64,000 bases of DNA, taken from contig CP082230.1 of assembly GCA_019856515.1 (NCBI GenBank), forward strand, positions 2,418,001 to 2,482,000. Direction: 5' to 3'. This document shows positions 47,494-57,074 of this stretch, in pieces. How positions within the stretch are numbered: position 1 is the first letter of the stretch; the number at the start of each line of letters is the position of its first letter. The position numbers were made by a program, and so were the translations under genes. Source of the stretch: Prolixibacteraceae bacterium (GTDB taxonomy: Bacteria; Bacteroidota; Bacteroidia; Bacteroidales; Prolixibacteraceae). A model generated the notes under the pieces. It was not told where the DNA came from. It searched no databases and was given only the letters and a program-made list of their open reading frames with translations.

Positions 47494-48393
47494 CTAAGGA
47501 AGATCAATATTTATTTCTTTTGTGCGACATGCACCAAAAAAACCCACCCCTTGATCTATATTAGAATGGAGTGGCATAACATTCATCACGCCATCAATTA
47601 CATTCTCACTTTGCACCACACTACGATAACGAAACTTATAATAGGTCTTATCTAAAGACTTTATCCACAGGTAAAAATCAGTATTGTAAACCAAAGATAG
47701 GTAACTTTTAAAAGTAACTAAGCGTTCCTGATCAGCAGGGATATCTAGAAATAACATCTTATATGGAGACCGAATCTCATTAAAGATATTGTTCGCAATA
47801 AACTTATCCTGTGACGAAACAGGAACCGATTGATAATTTGTGGCATACACCTTTTCAACAGAATTCTCAATATGAAAAGCTCTACCCAACATCCTCACCA
47901 AACAATAACACGCATGAGGATGAGGATTTTTAATCAAGACAGAGATCGAATAGTAATCTTCAAATTTTTTAATACTCTTAACATGAGCTTCAAGAGCATA
48001 AGGCATTTGAACAACAGAAGAGGCCTGTATTTTACCATCATCAATGTTTAATTGGTAACTTCTACCTGAGACCCAAGAGTTGTCCCTCCAATCCATCTCC
48101 CATATTCCATTTTTAGTATACTTATAGCTCACCTTCTCCTTACTCTTTAAATCCACCAACTCCACGTCAGCATTTTCAATAGGTCGTTCAAGTTCGCCTG
48201 TCAATAACTTCGCGGCATAATACAAGCTTAATGTATTCTTACCTTCAGGAGACAACTCTCCTAAAACAGTAATCTTATCTTCTTTATTTTGTGAGAAATC
48301 CAAATTCTCCATGCTACAACCAACAACGAGTAGTCCAGAAACAACTATTACCACAACGATGATGATCTTCTCTCTAAAACGATTAAAACGCAT
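47494..48393 (-). CDS. DUF4249 family outer-membrane lipoprotein
   Basis: From MRFNRFREK (position 48393) the protein has 299 residues, with a lipobox (LLVVGC) at Cys26. A longer frame reaches 48420, but the shorter start gives a normal signal peptide. The body is beta-rich, with an N-terminal LGELSPEGKNTLSLYYAAKL, a NADVELVDLKSKEKVSY Ig-like segment and GIWEMDWRDNSWVSGRSYQL. DUF4249 lipoproteins are found next to TonB receptors in Bacteroidota and are thought to assist ligand capture; no structure-based function is established. The start overlaps the end of the receptor gene by 11 bases, so the two are translationally linked. Confidence 0.82.
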   Translation of the reverse strand: MRFNRFREKIIIVVVIVVSGLLVVGCSMENLDFSQNKEDKITVLGELSPEGKNTLSLYYAAKLLTGELERPIENADVELVDLKSKEKVSYKYTKNGIWEMDWRDNSWVSGRSYQLNIDDGKIQASSVVQMPYALEAHVKSIKKFEDYYSISVLIKNPHPHACYCLVRMLGRAFHIENSVEKVYATNYQSVPVSSQDKFIANNIFNEIRSPYKMLFLDIPADQERLVTFKSYLSLVYNTDFYLWIKSLDKTYYKFRYRSVVQSENVIDGVMNVMPLHSNIDQGVGFFGACRTKEINIDLP

Positions 48394-50917
48394 AACTAAA
48401 AGAAATATATGGGAAAGCATTCATATAAGACATCTGCTCAAACTCAACAATACGATTAGAGCTATCATACTCTGGCAAAATAACGATGGGAGAAGGACGA
48501 CCAACAATATTATTCACCCCAAACCGATAAACAATCGTATGCTGCCTTTTGGTACTCTTCTTATAACTCGCTCCAACATTTAAACTATAATTATCTGACA
48601 AACGATGATTATTAATTCCATAACTATTATAATTCACAAAAGAGCCACTGTCCCAATCCTCAATACCATGAATATGATCCATACTTTGAATCGCATACTC
48701 TGGTAATGTAACAGGGCGACCTGTAGAATAATATCCAGTAATAAACGTCCTTAGCTTTTTGGTTAACCTTATATCAATAGTACCATTCAGATTATGCCTT
48801 ATATCATTTAATGATGGATAATATGCCCCACCATTAATCTCAGGATAAGCATCTTCTGATCTTATCAAACTATAGGACAATCCACACGTCAATAATTTTA
48901 TTCTATATTCATAACTAACATTTGCCCCTTTAACTCTTCGTGTGCCGATATGAACACGATCTTTTAAACTGGGAGCTAGAAGATTCTGTGCTACATTTTG
49001 TCCATCTTTATAACGAAGAATATTATCCATTCTTTTAAGATATGCTTGAACCTTTAACTTACTATTTGGGGTGGGAACCAAGATCGCTCCAATCTCAACC
49101 TGGTTAGAAATCTCAGGAGGAACGGACTTACTACTTGGGGCTCTCAACTCTGTTGGTAAAGAGAAGTAACCAATAGTAATCTCATGCTGAAACTGATCCA
49201 TTCTTGAATAAGATGCATACAGGTTAATATTGGAAGTGGGTAAGAAACCAATAGTAGCTCTAGGAGAAGCATAAGCAAACGTAGCATTCTTAGTCATATG
49301 AAAATTACCATTTATACCAGCCTTTAGATGCCACATATCTGATATTCGCCATTTGCCCTCATAATATAAATTCAACGTAGCAGCCATCATAGACAACCGA
49401 CGGTTGGTACTTACAGCACCAACTCTCGACTCAACAAATGGAAATACAAAATTCTGATATCTTATATTCACGCCATAGGTATTCAACATTCTATTAGACA
49501 AGGTATGTTGCCACTGGGTCTGAATCACAAAATCTAAAATCTTATTACGATCGACACTCTCCATCGATTGCGTATTTCCATTAAAAGAGTTATTGTAACT
49601 ACTAAAACTAATATTGGTCTCTTGAAACAGGTTGGCACTTTGAATATGATTCCACTTAGCAGTCAGTAGGGTATTTCCCCAATCTAACTCTACACCACTG
49701 AAAATATCGAAGAAATTATTATTCGACAATTTCAAATTAAACCGATCATGTCCTTTATAGAAACTCAAAAACACACGATCATTTTTCGAAATAACATAAT
49801 TTGCTTTTAAATTCAGATCAAATAAGTTTAATGTCAAATCGGTAAAAAACAGATCTAGAAAACTTCGTCTTAATGAACCGATAAAAGATGCTTTATCTTT
49901 TAATATAGGCCCCTCCAGATGTGTAGTAAACGTAAGAGGACTCAATGAAACACTTCCATGATAGTTTCTCATATCTCCCTCCTTTGTCCGTATATCCACA
50001 ACAGAAGAGAGACGCCCATTATACCTCGAAGGGAAAGACCCTTGATAGAAATCAACCTGTTTTACTACAGCACTATTAAAAACAGAAAATATATTTGCCA
50101 AATGGCTAGGGTTGTATACCTGTACTCCATCAATCAAGAATAAGTTATGATTCGGATTCCCTCCTCGCACAGAAAATCCACCTCCGGCACCGACACCTCC
50201 GCTTACTCCAGCTCGAAACTGCAATGCTTGAACAAGGTCGGTCTCCCCAAGGAACGTTGCCGAATGCCCCAAGTCAGACTCTCGAATAACCTCATGATCG
50301 AATGATGTAGAGTGACTTCTATTAGGACGAACTTTAACCTCAACGAGTGATTCTTGTTTCGGCTTCAATTCAATATCATACACCTCCTCATCAAGATCAA
50401 TAATCACAGGACTATACCCTAAAAATGACGCAACTAGATTAGTCGTATTCTTAGGCACCTTCACGCTAAAAAAACCATGCTTATTGGTATAGACCCCCTG
50501 CTTAATATCTGGAATATAGATCGCTGCACCAATAAGTGTCTCTTTAGATACGACATCCCGGACAAAACCAGATATCGTTTTCTCTTCAGTACGATGCCCC
50601 TTCTGTGGAACCAAAAGCACCTTATGCTTTCGTTTTACAACTCTTAGCTTCTTTTTGATCACAATACTCCCAATCAGTGAATCACAGCTATATCTTCCTG
50701 TAGTTAAAAATAGAGAGTCGCTCAAATGAATATCATTAGTTCGATATGCCACATTAATACCTTGTGTAGAAACCCAATCCAATAGCACAACCATCGGATA
50801 ATTCAGATCTTCCTCAACGACAAATATCGCCTCCTTTTTTTCAATATAATCCTGTCCTTTTGCAAAATAAGATTGTAACGTAGTCATCAATAAAATAAAT
50901 ACAATGCGATCTCTCAT
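48383..50917 (-). CDS. TonB-dependent receptor with STN signalling domain
   Basis: The 844-residue receptor has a signal peptide (1-22), an STN-type domain (about 35-105: LLDWVSTQGINVAYRTNDI, DSLIGSIVIKKKLRV), a carboxypeptidase-like domain (about 115-190), a TonB plug (about 225-330, SVRGGNPNHNLFLIDGVQV) and a beta-barrel ending in SYAF with C-terminal Phe. The STN domain at the N-terminus contacts the FecR-type anti-sigma protein to signal ligand binding. It overlaps the FecR gene by one base and the DUF4249 gene by 11, so it forms the third gene of a sigma-FecR-receptor-DUF4249 operon. Ligand unknown; siderophores or oligosaccharides are typical. Confidence 0.94.
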   Translation of the reverse strand: MRDRIVFILLMTTLQSYFAKGQDYIEKKEAIFVVEEDLNYPMVVLLDWVSTQGINVAYRTNDIHLSDSLFLTTGRYSCDSLIGSIVIKKKLRVVKRKHKVLLVPQKGHRTEEKTISGFVRDVVSKETLIGAAIYIPDIKQGVYTNKHGFFSVKVPKNTTNLVASFLGYSPVIIDLDEEVYDIELKPKQESLVEVKVRPNRSHSTSFDHEVIRESDLGHSATFLGETDLVQALQFRAGVSGGVGAGGGFSVRGGNPNHNLFLIDGVQVYNPSHLANIFSVFNSAVVKQVDFYQGSFPSRYNGRLSSVVDIRTKEGDMRNYHGSVSLSPLTFTTHLEGPILKDKASFIGSLRRSFLDLFFTDLTLNLFDLNLKANYVISKNDRVFLSFYKGHDRFNLKLSNNNFFDIFSGVELDWGNTLLTAKWNHIQSANLFQETNISFSSYNNSFNGNTQSMESVDRNKILDFVIQTQWQHTLSNRMLNTYGVNIRYQNFVFPFVESRVGAVSTNRRLSMMAATLNLYYEGKWRISDMWHLKAGINGNFHMTKNATFAYASPRATIGFLPTSNINLYASYSRMDQFQHEITIGYFSLPTELRAPSSKSVPPEISNQVEIGAILVPTPNSKLKVQAYLKRMDNILRYKDGQNVAQNLLAPSLKDRVHIGTRRVKGANVSYEYRIKLLTCGLSYSLIRSEDAYPEINGGAYYPSLNDIRHNLNGTIDIRLTKKLRTFITGYYSTGRPVTLPEYAIQSMDHIHGIEDWDSGSFVNYNSYGINNHRLSDNYSLNVGASYKKSTKRQHTIVYRFGVNNIVGRPSPIVILPEYDSSNRIVEFEQMSYMNAFPYISFSYAF

Positions 50918-51864
50918 TACTTTTCATCCTTTTTAACGACGATAAAACGACTCCCGTTAGAGACCACCTTTAAGTCAAATAGGATCGCAAGTTCATCTAA
51001 CGTCTCTTGTAATGTTTGATCTTTAAAATGTATCGTAACAAACATATCACTAAAATCCCCTTGAACAGAAAGCTTTTGCATATACACCTCTTCCAATTTA
51101 TCAAAGACATCCAATAATGAACAATTCTTAAAATCCATATCTTTGGTCACCCATGACATATAATTAGGATCTTTATTGATTGATTTAATAATATTCTGAG
51201 AACGATAGACTCCTCTATCCCCCGGAGTTAATATCACTTTCTGATGATCTTTACTTTCAAAAGCAACACGACCTGTACGCACCACTACAATAGCGTCACT
51301 TCTTTCGGTCATGATATTAAAAGAGGTGCCTAACACCGTAACTTTCGTTTCAGCCAAATGAATAGTAAAAGGGCGTGATGAATCTTTCTCAACCTCAAAG
51401 AATGCATCTCCCTTCAAAGACACGTCTCTACGATCATCTGCAAATGTCTTATTGAACTTCAATTCACTATTTTTCTTCAAAATAACTTTAGTATGATCTG
51501 GTAGAGTGTAAGTCATCATCTGATCAGCTCTTATCACCTTCTCATGCGACGAAAACAACTGCCACAATCCCAAAGATAACACCATAACTATCGATGCTGC
51601 AATCGAGAGGTTACGGAACCATAAGTTTCGAACCTTACCAGTTACTTTAGCCTCCTTCAAATTCATTTTAGATGACACCTCTTCCCAACCCTCTTGGGGG
51701 TCAAACAGATCACTATAATCAATATATTGGGTCTCTTTCATTATAGTAGAAAGTTGCTTGTATGTCTCTTCATTATTAAGACGCCATTGCGAAAGAATCT
51801 CTTCTTCCTCCGCTGTTGTACATTGAGAGAAGTGTTTTGCTAATATTTCATCTATATTTTTCAT
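50917..51864 (-). CDS. FecR-family anti-sigma factor
   Basis: The 315-residue membrane protein has an N-terminal cytoplasmic anti-sigma part (1-80: HFSQCTTAEEEEILSQWRLN), a membrane segment (about 85-105, NLSIAASIVMVLSLGLWQLF), a FecR domain (about 115-215: YTLPDHTKVILKKNSELKFN, VTVLGTSFNIM) and a C-terminal DUF4974-type domain (about 245-312, NCSLLDVFDKLEEVY). It holds the ECF sigma factor until the receptor reports ligand. It starts eight bases after the sigma gene stop and overlaps the receptor start by one base. Confidence 0.95.
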   Translation of the reverse strand: MKNIDEILAKHFSQCTTAEEEEILSQWRLNNEETYKQLSTIMKETQYIDYSDLFDPQEGWEEVSSKMNLKEAKVTGKVRNLWFRNLSIAASIVMVLSLGLWQLFSSHEKVIRADQMMTYTLPDHTKVILKKNSELKFNKTFADDRRDVSLKGDAFFEVEKDSSRPFTIHLAETKVTVLGTSFNIMTERSDAIVVVRTGRVAFESKDHQKVILTPGDRGVYRSQNIIKSINKDPNYMSWVTKDMDFKNCSLLDVFDKLEEVYMQKLSVQGDFSDMFVTIHFKDQTLQETLDELAILFDLKVVSNGSRFIVVKKDEK

Positions 51865-51872
51865 CTTCTTTC

Positions 51873-52424
51873 TTAATAATGGTTCGACAACAATTGTATA
51901 ATATAAATAAACGAAGAGCTTGGAATAGGGTGTTTCTTAATAAAATCCTTCATCGATTTGATTGCCTTTCCCATCTGATTCTCCACAGTCTTTATAGATA
52001 TCTGAAGCGCTTCCGAAATCTCAACATAAGTCATCGATTCCAGACGACTCATTTTAAAAATAACCGCACATTTGGGTGGTAAAGTCTCTAACGCTTTTTC
52101 AATATATTGATTTGGTTCAAACTCTTCTAAACAATCTTGATCTATATGTTTCTCTTCTAATGGAATCTCTTCCACCGAATAATGATGAATCTTCTTTCTC
52201 AGTAGTGATACGCAATTATTCTTAACTGCAGTAATAAGGTAATATTTTGCTTTTGGATCTTCCACCAGCTCCCTCTTTTGGGTCCAGATTTTTATAAACA
52301 CTTCTTGTACGACATCTTTGCTCTCACACTTATCCTTCAGATAGTTATACGCAATAGAACATAGCATCGCATAGTGCTTATCAAAAAATATATGGAAGGC
52401 ATCCATCTCTTTGTTATCAGACAT
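51873..52424 (-). CDS. ECF RNA polymerase sigma factor
   Basis: The 183-residue sigma-70-family ECF factor (FecI/RpoE-like, Bacteroidota expansion family type) has region 2 with FDKHYAMLCSIAYNYLKDK and DVVQEVFIKIWTQ, and region 4 with LPPKCAVIFKMSRLESMTY and EISEALQISIKTVENQM. It recruits polymerase to promoters of its regulon, probably its own operon. It is the first gene of the sigma-FecR-TonB receptor-DUF4249 operon. The C-terminal hydrophobic end (PSSSFIYIIQLLSNHY) is unusual but short. Confidence 0.95.
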   Translation of the reverse strand: MSDNKEMDAFHIFFDKHYAMLCSIAYNYLKDKCESKDVVQEVFIKIWTQKRELVEDPKAKYYLITAVKNNCVSLLRKKIHHYSVEEIPLEEKHIDQDCLEEFEPNQYIEKALETLPPKCAVIFKMSRLESMTYVEISEALQISIKTVENQMGKAIKSMKDFIKKHPIPSSSFIYIIQLLSNHY

Positions 52425-52816
52425 ATCAGTTGGTTATCTTTTGTTTATATCGCACATAAAAGCCACATAATGATACGAATATATATTTTTCATAGTTAAC
52501 ATCCATCACCAGAGTGGTTTAACATACATCTAAAACACCCCAATACAACTTTTCGTTTAATAACATTAATCATCAAAACATACTACCATCATCCAAACAC
52601 GTCAATAATACATAAGGAAAGGCAAAGAGAAGTCTCTAAATATCAACTACATCCCAAAACAACCGATAAAGTATTACACCTCGAATGATTCAAAACAGGT
52701 AATATCACAGAGTAAGAGTGAAAAAATCCCCATGGCATATAGCGTACCATGAGGACCAACAACGGATTTCTAAACGAAATTTTGTATTTACGATTATGGA
52801 TTTTTTCTTATTAAAT
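52425..52816. other. Intergenic region upstream of the sigma factor
   Basis: These 392 bases hold the promoter region of the sigma operon (not assigned) and the terminator of the 52817 gene at 52721-52754. No gene was seen. Confidence 0.55.
52721..52754 (-). terminator. Terminator of the 52817 lipoprotein gene
   Basis: CCTCATGG pairs with CCATGGGG over an 11-base loop (one G-T), followed on the minus strand by ATTTTTT. It lies 63 bases past the stop. Confidence 0.7.
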
Positions 52817-53515
52817 CTACTTGATCATCACCTCCTTCTCTACAAGTGTCAGATAAGAAACCTTGCCTCCAGCATCTTTATCTGACTGATTAATAGCACT
52901 ATAAGAATGTTTTTTTATTAATTCCACCTTTACCTTTCCAGCTTTAAAACCACTACTGAACAGCCCTTCTACTTCAATCTTATCCGCACCTTTTTCAGTC
53001 GTTGCATACATCGAAAATGTTTTGTCCTGATAGATATTTACAATTACTTGCTCATTCTCTTTAGGAGCAGCTCCCTTCCAATGGATTACATTTTTCTGTC
53101 TACCGTTAAAAGTTGTAAAATCATCAACAAAGTTGATATCAGCTGAATTCTTTTGTGAAAATTTATTTACAAAGGTGGTCTTTGGATTCTTGTTAAAAAC
53201 TACAGTTACATCCATTATTTTATCTCGCTTCCAATGATAGAAATAGTGAGATATTGTCGAAAAGCTATCCTCATTCTCATCATTAAACTGCACCTTTGAA
53301 TCCCCTGATAGAGTTATACGAGTACCTTTGGATGTCCTCTCTCTAAAAGTAGCATCAACTTTCGTTGTATTGCGTGTCTTATTATATGTCACTTGATACT
53401 CTTGGTAAATAGCCGATTTAGCATCCAACTCCATAGAGTCGATAGACTCACAACTTACCATCGCACTAATCATAAATAGAAGAAGAACTACTTTACAACT
53501 TAATTGGTTTTTCAT
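52817..53515 (-). CDS. Orphan lipoprotein
   Basis: From MKNQLS at 53515 the protein has 232 residues, with a lipobox (SAMVSC) at Cys22. A longer frame adds three residues. The remainder is beta-rich with repeated FNKNPKTTFVNKF-like patterns and RTSKGTRITLSGDSKVQFND, suggesting a beta-sandwich or jellyroll facing the periplasm or outside. I recognise no family. It follows the small beta-barrel gene (gap 186 bases), same strand, so they could be related in function, but no direct evidence shows it. It ends before a clear terminator. Confidence 0.7.
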   Translation of the reverse strand: MKNQLSCKVVLLLFMISAMVSCESIDSMELDAKSAIYQEYQVTYNKTRNTTKVDATFRERTSKGTRITLSGDSKVQFNDENEDSFSTISHYFYHWKRDKIMDVTVVFNKNPKTTFVNKFSQKNSADINFVDDFTTFNGRQKNVIHWKGAAPKENEQVIVNIYQDKTFSMYATTEKGADKIEVEGLFSSGFKAGKVKVELIKKHSYSAINQSDKDAGGKVSYLTLVEKEVMIK

Positions 53516-53701
53516 AGAGAACAACTGTTTTTATTAAATCTATACCAATTGTAATTTGAGACGAACGATAAATCATTGCGAATATATTTTGTTTACACAA
53601 AGTAAATACCTGAAACACAAATCCCCCTGCTCTGATATTTCTGCTCAACATAAAGACTATATACATGCAATAAGAATGATCATCTCATGATTTTATTAAT
53701 A

Positions 53702-54295
53702 CTAGAACTGGTATGAAACACCTAGATTAACCACCCCTTTATATCCTACTCCAAGCTCCAAGAAAGCAGCTAAATCCCCTCCAACTCTCAATCCTAAAGC
53801 ATTCACTTGGAAATTCCATTGACCAGAACGATCCATATCCTGTTTATCTTTTTGCATATTATCTTGATCCAGAATCACTGAATAAGCCACAGATGCACCA
53901 GAGTAGACTTGAATAAAACCATTAGAGATATAACGATAATCCGTACCAAGTCCTGCTGTAATAAAATGTTGCGTAATATCGCCACTCTTGATATCAGCAG
54001 TAGTATACTCCGTCTTAAATTTTTGATAGGAAACATCTGTAAATACCATCCAACGATCTGCCACAGCATGCCTATAAGTGATTCCTACTTGTGGTGTTGA
54101 TTTCGTAGTATTACTTCTTATCAAACCCCCAGTTATGGTAGTGGTAGCAACATCACTTGCAATATTGAATATATCATTTGAAGTAAATGCCCCAATATTT
54201 ACATTAAATTCGTTTGTCCCTTTCTCTTGACCAATACTCTTCTGAGTAATTAATGAAAATATTGCAACGAGTATCATTATTATAAGCTCTTTCAT
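53702..54295 (-). CDS. Small outer-membrane beta-barrel protein
   Basis: The 197-residue protein has a signal peptide (1-22, ending SIGQ), then alternating strand pattern with aromatic girdles (TRKSTPQVGITYRHAVADRW-like strands, FIQVYSGASVAYSVIL, FLELGVGYKGVVNLGVSYQF) and a C-terminal Phe recognised by the BAM complex. This fits the eight-stranded OmpA-type/OMP_b-brl fold. It has no peptidoglycan-binding domain. It may be a structural porin-like protein or an accessory of the neighbouring lipoprotein gene. Confidence 0.78.
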   Translation of the reverse strand: MKELIIMILVAIFSLITQKSIGQEKGTNEFNVNIGAFTSNDIFNIASDVATTTITGGLIRSNTTKSTPQVGITYRHAVADRWMVFTDVSYQKFKTEYTTADIKSGDITQHFITAGLGTDYRYISNGFIQVYSGASVAYSVILDQDNMQKDKQDMDRSGQWNFQVNALGLRVGGDLAAFLELGVGYKGVVNLGVSYQF

Positions 54296-54868
54296 CTTTT
54301 CCTTATATGTTTGTTCTTGTTTGTATTCCTAAACTAATTCCAACTCTATATTGAATTGATCGATCAATATCTTAAATCTTATATTGGATTTACACCTACA
54401 ACACGCACAAAAACAAAATACCCCTACGTCGATTAGAAAAAAATCACTTTTCTTTCCATAAAAAAAACACAACACATTAACTATCAGTGCAATGAAATAA
54501 ATCATTTCTTCACAAAAAGGATAACTACACACAAAAAAGAAACAAGAAAACATTTAAATTCAACCAAATTCACCGTTAGATCAACAAAATATATCTTTCA
54601 TTCTAAATCCAACACAACTTAGTTATGCGAAATTAATGGCATGAAAGGAATACATAAACTAGTTTCACCAATTGAATTATGAAGTAAAATATATAGTATC
54701 GTAATATATTGTATTTAAACAGCTTCGAAATAGAGAGATTACGTCACCCCCTCGACACTTTTTATTCAGCATAAACCAAGTAGAACACAAGGAGCTTACA
54801 CACTTAGAATAGAAATATGGTCAACAAAATATGCAAAGAGTATATGTCCCAATGATGACTCGCTACCT
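54296..54868. other. Intergenic region
   Basis: No gene was recognised in these 573 bases. A 74-codon Cys/Phe-rich frame (54329-54553) has no coding character. No terminator for the kinase gene or promoter for the barrel gene was assigned. Confidence 0.5.
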
Positions 54869-56155
54869 CTATCTATTAAAACTAATTTCAAATCGATGTC
54901 TATGGCAAGAAGTATATCTATATTCAATGTTCCAATCATAGAGACCACATATATTCTCCACAATAGCCAATCCTAACCCATTACTATATGAATGTTTACC
55001 TTCTGAAGCATAACGTTCAAACACTTTGTCTCCACAAAGTGCACCTAAAATACCGTCATTTTCTATATAGAATACCCTATCATCGTTACCTATGATGACT
55101 TTACCATTTTCCCTGTTGTGTTGTATTGAATTGATAATTAAATTTCCAATAAGTATTTCAATCAATGTTCGATTAGCTTCAATAAAAATAGAACCATTCA
55201 AATTCGAGTTATCCATAACAACTTTTTTCCCTTCCAAATAGAGTTCATAATGGTAACATAAGCTAACAGATAGATCAATTACATCCACTTTCTCTGTAAC
55301 CCCTGTCTCCTTTCGATCTAGGCGTGTAAGTAACAATAGATTCTTATTGATACGAGAAAGTCGTGACACCGCTTCAAATAGATCTTCAATGAGAACGACC
55401 TGATCTTCTGTGATACTTCGACTCTGAATAAGCATCTCTAGTTTTGACTGTATCACAGCGACAGGAGTCTGTAGTTCATGGGCTGCATTAGCACTAAACT
55501 CTTTTTGTGAGAGATAGGTTTGTTTGGCATCCTCTAGCATCGTTATTAAAACACGATTTAAGTCAACAAACTCTTTAATATTATTATTTCGGAAGCAAGG
55601 TAGTACTGTATTCTCAATAGAATAATTCTTAATCTGATGAAGAGTATCATAGAATGGTGTCCATAATTTTTGGGATATAAGCAAAGTCGAGAAAACAAAA
55701 GAGATAAGCAACACAACAATAATAATACTGAATAACTCCACAATTGACCACATTAAATCAGCAGACTCGACAAGGTTCTGCCTTACCATGAGTAGAAAAT
55801 CTTCAGTTTCTATTTTTATTGGTGCATAATGAACTCGGTATGGCTCTAGTTCATTATCCAACGCATCGTAGAAAAAAGTGTTATAACATCTATTAATAAT
55901 CGTAGTATCATGATAGGAGACAATCTTAATGTCTCGATTAAAACGATTCCATTGGCGAACATCTCTTAACTTCAAGTCAGGTTCATTAAACACATGAAAC
56001 TCCTCTACACGCAAAGAGATTGACTCATCAACATCTTCAATATATATCGCATTATTAAGATAGTAGAATAGAGGAGTAGACGCTAGTAACAATACTCCAG
56101 CTAATAGAGTGTAATGTAGATATTGCTTTGTAACTAATTTCCTTACTCTTGCCAT
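54869..56155 (-). CDS. Sensor histidine kinase of an efflux-linked two-component system
   Basis: The 428-residue membrane kinase has two hydrophobic segments (about 13-33 and 142-164) bracketing a periplasmic sensor of about 110 residues, a linker, HisKA with NAAHELQTPVAVIQ (His near 224) and HATPase with IGNLIINSIQHNREN and YSNGLGLAIVENIC. It autophosphorylates His and passes phosphate to the OmpR-type regulator whose gene overlaps its start by 13 bases. The short sensor domain has no recognised fold. The gene pair lies downstream of an RND efflux operon, which it probably controls. Confidence 0.92.
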   Translation of the reverse strand: MARVRKLVTKQYLHYTLLAGVLLLASTPLFYYLNNAIYIEDVDESISLRVEEFHVFNEPDLKLRDVRQWNRFNRDIKIVSYHDTTIINRCYNTFFYDALDNELEPYRVHYAPIKIETEDFLLMVRQNLVESADLMWSIVELFSIIIVVLLISFVFSTLLISQKLWTPFYDTLHQIKNYSIENTVLPCFRNNNIKEFVDLNRVLITMLEDAKQTYLSQKEFSANAAHELQTPVAVIQSKLEMLIQSRSITEDQVVLIEDLFEAVSRLSRINKNLLLLTRLDRKETGVTEKVDVIDLSVSLCYHYELYLEGKKVVMDNSNLNGSIFIEANRTLIEILIGNLIINSIQHNRENGKVIIGNDDRVFYIENDGILGALCGDKVFERYASEGKHSYSNGLGLAIVENICGLYDWNIEYRYTSCHRHRFEISFNR

Positions 56156-56817
56156 TGATAACCAATTCCGTAAACAGTTTTAATATACTCACTATCTGAG
56201 TATTCTGATAATTTCTTCTTTAAATTTTTAATATGTGCATACACAAAATTAAAATCATTGAGCATAAATGTCAACTCTCCAGAAAGGTGTTCTGCTATGG
56301 CTATTTTCGAAACAACCCGTTGCCTATTATGAATTAAGAACAGCAAGACATCATACTCTGATTTAGTTAATGACAACAAACAGTCACACACACAAACGCT
56401 CTTTTGTTGCATATCAATCGTAACATCACCTTGTTCTAGTACTTGACTATTTATTCCGTACTTCCTACGGACAATCGCATCAATCCTTGCAGATAATTCA
56501 GCCAGATGAAAAGGTTTCGTCAAATAATCATCCGCTCCCAAGTTAAAACCCTCTACTTTGTCTGTGATTTGATCTTTCGCAGTAATGATCAAAACACCAT
56601 CTTCACGATTCATCTCTTTTAACCTTCGTAGAAGATCTAACCCTTCACCTCCAGGAATCATCAAATCCAATAAAATACAGTCATACTCGAAATTCACAAT
56701 CTTGTCTAGTCCCTCATCATAACTGCATGCGTGATCCATTCGAAAATCTTTCGATGATAAATAGTCAGTTATACTTTCGGCCAATGCCACCATGTCTTCA
56801 ACAATCAATACCCTCAT
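56143..56817 (-). CDS. OmpR-family response regulator
   Basis: The 224-residue regulator has a receiver domain with phosphoacceptor Asp near residue 50 in CILLDLMIPGGEG, the Lys of DDYLTKPFHL, and a winged-helix DNA-binding domain (about 130-222, LLSLTKSEYDVLLFLIHNRQ and NFVYAHIKNLKKKL). It is the partner of the kinase encoded by the overlapping next gene. Target genes probably include the RND pump 257 bases upstream of its start. Confidence 0.94.
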   Translation of the reverse strand: MRVLIVEDMVALAESITDYLSSKDFRMDHACSYDEGLDKIVNFEYDCILLDLMIPGGEGLDLLRRLKEMNREDGVLIITAKDQITDKVEGFNLGADDYLTKPFHLAELSARIDAIVRRKYGINSQVLEQGDVTIDMQQKSVCVCDCLLSLTKSEYDVLLFLIHNRQRVVSKIAIAEHLSGELTFMLNDFNFVYAHIKNLKKKLSEYSDSEYIKTVYGIGYQWQE

Positions 56818-57074
56818 TCTTGATCCTCCGAATTGGTCACTTTTATCGATTACAACAATAAAACCACAAAACTAAGATAAAAACAGATAGAGTGTGAAGT
56901 CATTCTAACACTTTCACACTCATCTATATTACTTAACATCAATCCACCCTAGCATCTCTAAATAATTGAATCTAATTTATCTCCTTTATTAGAAGCTCAA
57001 AATAGATATAGACTCTGCTCAGTGAGATATCTTTAACGATAGATAAACAAAATAGAACGAAATAATTCTAATGT

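Noticed and set aside
54329..54553. 74-codon Cys/Phe-rich minus-strand frame
   Set aside because: Low-complexity composition from A/T-rich DNA, no start context or domain.
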